Source of the DNA: Oleidesulfovibrio alaskensis DSM 16109 | GTDB lineage: Bacteria > Desulfobacterota > Desulfovibrionia > Desulfovibrionales > Desulfovibrionaceae | Length of the DNA: 64,000 nucleotides | Assembly (NCBI RefSeq): GCF_000482745.1 | Contig: NZ_KI519495.1 | Location: 62,001 to 126,000 of the forward strand | Direction: 5' to 3' | Shown here: in pieces, positions 62,200 to 64,000 of the stretch | Position numbering within the stretch: position 1 is the stretch's first letter | Layout: each line of letters starts with the position of its first letter | Notes under the pieces: model-generated | What the model was told of the DNA's origin: nothing | Databases searched by the model: none | The model's input: the letters and a program-made list of their open reading frames with translations, nothing else | Position numbers and translations under genes: made by a program

Positions 62200-63669
62200 A
62201 TGCTGTACTTTTTTCTGGCTGTTGCAGCACTGCTGGTCGGCTACGCCGTATACAGCAAGGTAGTGGAACGCGCCTTCGGCGCGGATGAATGCCGGGCCAC
62301 ACCGGCCTGCACCATGGAAGACGGTGTGGACTATGTGAAGATGGATCCCAAAAAAATCTGGCTGATCCAGCTTCTGAACATTGCCGGTCTGGGTCCCATC
62401 TTCGGCCCCATTCTGGGTGCGCTGTACGGTCCCGCGGCCCTGCTGTGGATTGTCATCGGATCTATTTTTGCGGGTGCTGTGCACGACTACTTCGCAGGCA
62501 TGATGTCGGTGCGCTACAGCGGCAAATCCATCCCCGACGCCGTCGGCTACAACCTTGGTTCTTTCGCCAAGCACTTCATGAACGTGTTCGCCGTCATTCT
62601 GCTGCTGCTTGTGGGCGTCGTGTTTGTTCTCGGTCCGGCAAAGCTGCTGGCAGTCAAGCTGGGCTTTGGCCTTGAAGGCGACGGCGCCGTGGCCACCGCC
62701 ACCATGATCTGGACGGGCATCATTTTCTGTTACTACTTTATCGCCACCGTACTGCCCGTGGATAAAATCATCGGCCGGTTGTACCCCCTGTTCGCCGTGG
62801 TGCTGCTTATCATGGCGTTCGGCCTGACCATCATGCTCATCGCCAAGGGATACGAATTCTATCCGCAGGGTCTCACGCTTGAAAACCTGCATCCCAAAAA
62901 CCTGCCCATGTGGCCGCTGATGTTCATCACCATCGCCTGCGGTGCCATTTCCGGCTTCCATGCCACGCAGTCTCCGCTGATGGCCCGCTGCGTGCCCGAT
63001 GAAAAATGCGGACGCCCCATATTCTACGGCGCCATGATCGGCGAAGGCATCATCGCCCTTATCTGGGCAACTCTGGGCATGAGCTTTTTCCACACCCCCG
63101 GAGAACTGCAGGCCGTGCTGGATAACGGCGGCCCCGCAGCCGTGGTGGATACTGTATCCATGACCCTTATGGGGCCCATAGGCGGCTTCCTTGCCATCAT
63201 CGGCGTGGTGGTTCTGCCCATCACTTCCGGTGACACGGCTTTCCGTTCCGCCCGTCTCATCATTGCCGACTTCATCAAGCTGCCTCAGAAGGCACCGGTC
63301 AAGCGTCTGTTCATTGCCGTGCCGCTGTTCGCAGTCGGCTACGCCATCACGCTCACGCCGTTTGCAGTCATCTGGCGCTACTTCGGCTTTTCCAACCAGC
63401 TGCTGGCCACCATCGTGCTGTGGGCGGGCGCCATGTATCTTGTCCGCCACGGCAAGGCACACTGGATGGCATCCATCCCCGCCACATTCATGACGGCAGT
63501 ATGCGCAACCTACCTTGCCTACGCCAAAATCGGCTTCGGCCTTTCCATGGATATCGCACAGGTTTTCGGCATTGCCGTGGCTGTGCTGTGCGCCGGTTTC
63601 TTCCTGGTGAAGATCCGCAGCGTGCCCGTGGAGCCCGACGCCGCCGACGGTCCCGGCCGCATTGGCTGA
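62200..63669 (+). CDS. cstA: CstA-family carbon starvation / pyruvate-peptide transporter
   Basis: A 489-residue inner-membrane protein with about 13 helices. Conserved CstA blocks include LQLLNIAGLGPIFGPILGAL (here LIQLLNIAGLGPIFG), FAGAVHDYFAGMMSVRYSG, GFHATQSPLMARCV and LPITSGDTAFRSARL. It is shorter than E. coli CstA (about 700 residues) and resembles the compact members used for pyruvate or peptide uptake. RBS is AAAAAGGAGTGGAG. It is a single-gene unit with its own terminator. Confidence 0.92.
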   Translation: MLYFFLAVAALLVGYAVYSKVVERAFGADECRATPACTMEDGVDYVKMDPKKIWLIQLLNIAGLGPIFGPILGALYGPAALLWIVIGSIFAGAVHDYFAGMMSVRYSGKSIPDAVGYNLGSFAKHFMNVFAVILLLLVGVVFVLGPAKLLAVKLGFGLEGDGAVATATMIWTGIIFCYYFIATVLPVDKIIGRLYPLFAVVLLIMAFGLTIMLIAKGYEFYPQGLTLENLHPKNLPMWPLMFITIACGAISGFHATQSPLMARCVPDEKCGRPIFYGAMIGEGIIALIWATLGMSFFHTPGELQAVLDNGGPAAVVDTVSMTLMGPIGGFLAIIGVVVLPITSGDTAFRSARLIIADFIKLPQKAPVKRLFIAVPLFAVGYAITLTPFAVIWRYFGFSNQLLATIVLWAGAMYLVRHGKAHWMASIPATFMTAVCATYLAYAKIGFGLSMDIAQVFGIAVAVLCAGFFLVKIRSVPVEPDAADGPGRIG

Positions 63670-63687
63670 TCCGTCACAGCACTCAGA

Positions 63688-63713
63688 GCCCCCGCCGCAG
63701 CGGGGGCTTTTTT
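63688..63713 (+). terminator. Intrinsic terminator after cstA
   Basis: GCCCCCGC (63688-63695), loop CGCA, GCGGGGGC (63700-63707), six T residues (63708-63713). Confidence 0.92.
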
Positions 63714-63945
63714 ATGCGGCGCCGCATGCCGGTCCGACCACAGGCCCTGCCGGTCACCCCGCGCAATTCCCTGCAGCCCTTGGGCGCCACGGCGCAACCT
63801 TTGCCGCAGCACACAAGGGCAACGCGCAGCCTTCCGCCGCCCCGTTCCGTCAGCATCTCTTTTCGGGAAAAGCAGATACGCTTCTGGAAAAGAGCATCTG
63901 CTTGCGCTATGGTGCGGGCATCACGTCATATGACCGGAGGCTCCC

Positions 63946-64000
63946 ATGAATCTGTCACAACGCTGGAACACCCTGCCGCGCAAAGCAAAACTTGCCATAC
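63946..64000 (+). CDS. 5' end of a truncated gene
   Basis: An ATG at 63946 with GGAGG at 63936-63940 opens a reading frame that runs off the window. The visible 18 residues read MNLSQRWNTLPRKAKLAI, a basic N-terminus just before what is probably a membrane helix. It is too short to assign. Confidence 0.6.
   Translation, partial: MNLSQRWNTLPRKAKLAI

Overview
This 64 kb window looks like a chromosomal segment of a strictly anaerobic deltaproteobacterium, most likely a Desulfovibrio-type sulfate reducer close to Oleidesulfovibrio (Desulfovibrio) alaskensis. That assignment is inference. It rests on high-GC coding sequence with strong Shine-Dalgarno sites, an oxygen-independent class III ribonucleotide reductase, a tungstate transporter, cysteine-rich CCG-domain and ferredoxin-like proteins, a bacteriohemerythrin, and many extracytoplasmic solute-binding proteins. 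No rRNA, tRNA, insertion sequence, prophage, integrase or CRISPR array was seen. Gene density is that of ordinary core and near-core chromosome.

Layout. 0.1-1.8 kb (minus): a metal-related pair, DUF1007 protein and NicO-type Ni/Co exporter. 1.9-3.3 kb (plus): a sigma70 promoter with an embedded Fur-box-like site driving a DUF2325 protein and a small TPR protein, then CheX. 3.2-6.5 kb: a long AT-rich control region with DnaA-box-like sequences, then nrdG-nrdD. 6.7-7.9 kb: a PatB/MalY C-S lyase. 8.2-13.9 kb: a five-gene dipeptide/oligopeptide ABC importer. 14.2-21.5 kb: a giant alpha-2-macroglobulin lipoprotein plus penicillin-binding protein 1C. 21.5-28.3 kb: a small unknown acidic protein, a CCG-type Fe-S protein, a GNAT acetyltransferase, an unusual Cys-rich ferredoxin-like protein, a glycosyltransferase-like protein and an HD-GYP phosphodiesterase. 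28.4-33.2 kb (minus): the complete branched-chain amino acid importer livKHMGF. 33.5-36.0 kb: a soluble hybrid sensor kinase. 36.0-42.7 kb (minus): glycosyltransferase, class IV aminotransferase, asd, bacteriohemerythrin, DMT-type permease, Nudix hydrolase and ABC-F ATPase. 42.8-46.1 kb (minus): DUF4340 protein, rpoZ, dnaJ and moaC. 46.5-50.7 kb: TtcA-like tRNA thiolase, M23 peptidase, orphan solute-binding protein and fumC. 50.8-54.9 kb: REC-PAS-kinase, SatP-type acetate transporter and an SDR/DUF2867 protein. 55.2-60.6 kb: Rrf2 regulator, tungstate importer tupABC, moeA and a YmdB-type phosphodiesterase. 60.7-64.0 kb: tyrS, cstA and the first codons of a further gene.

Functional themes. Amino-acid and peptide scavenging is prominent (Dpp, Liv, CstA, PatB). 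Cofactor supply for W/Mo enzymes is concentrated at 55-60 kb (TupABC, MoeA) with MoaC at 43 kb. Envelope biology is represented by the A2M/PBP1C pair, the M23 peptidase and glycosyltransferases. Three importers (Dpp, Liv, Tup) share a design: the solute-binding protein gene comes first and is separated from the permease gene by hairpins without a U tract, which fits differential expression of binding protein over membrane parts.

The least explained items are the DnaA-box-like dyad before nrdG, the Fur-box-like promoter before DUF2325, the multi-cysteine protein at 24.4 kb, the small acidic protein at 21.6 kb, and the candidate operators before dppA and tupA. No clearly new multi-gene defence or mobile system was found.
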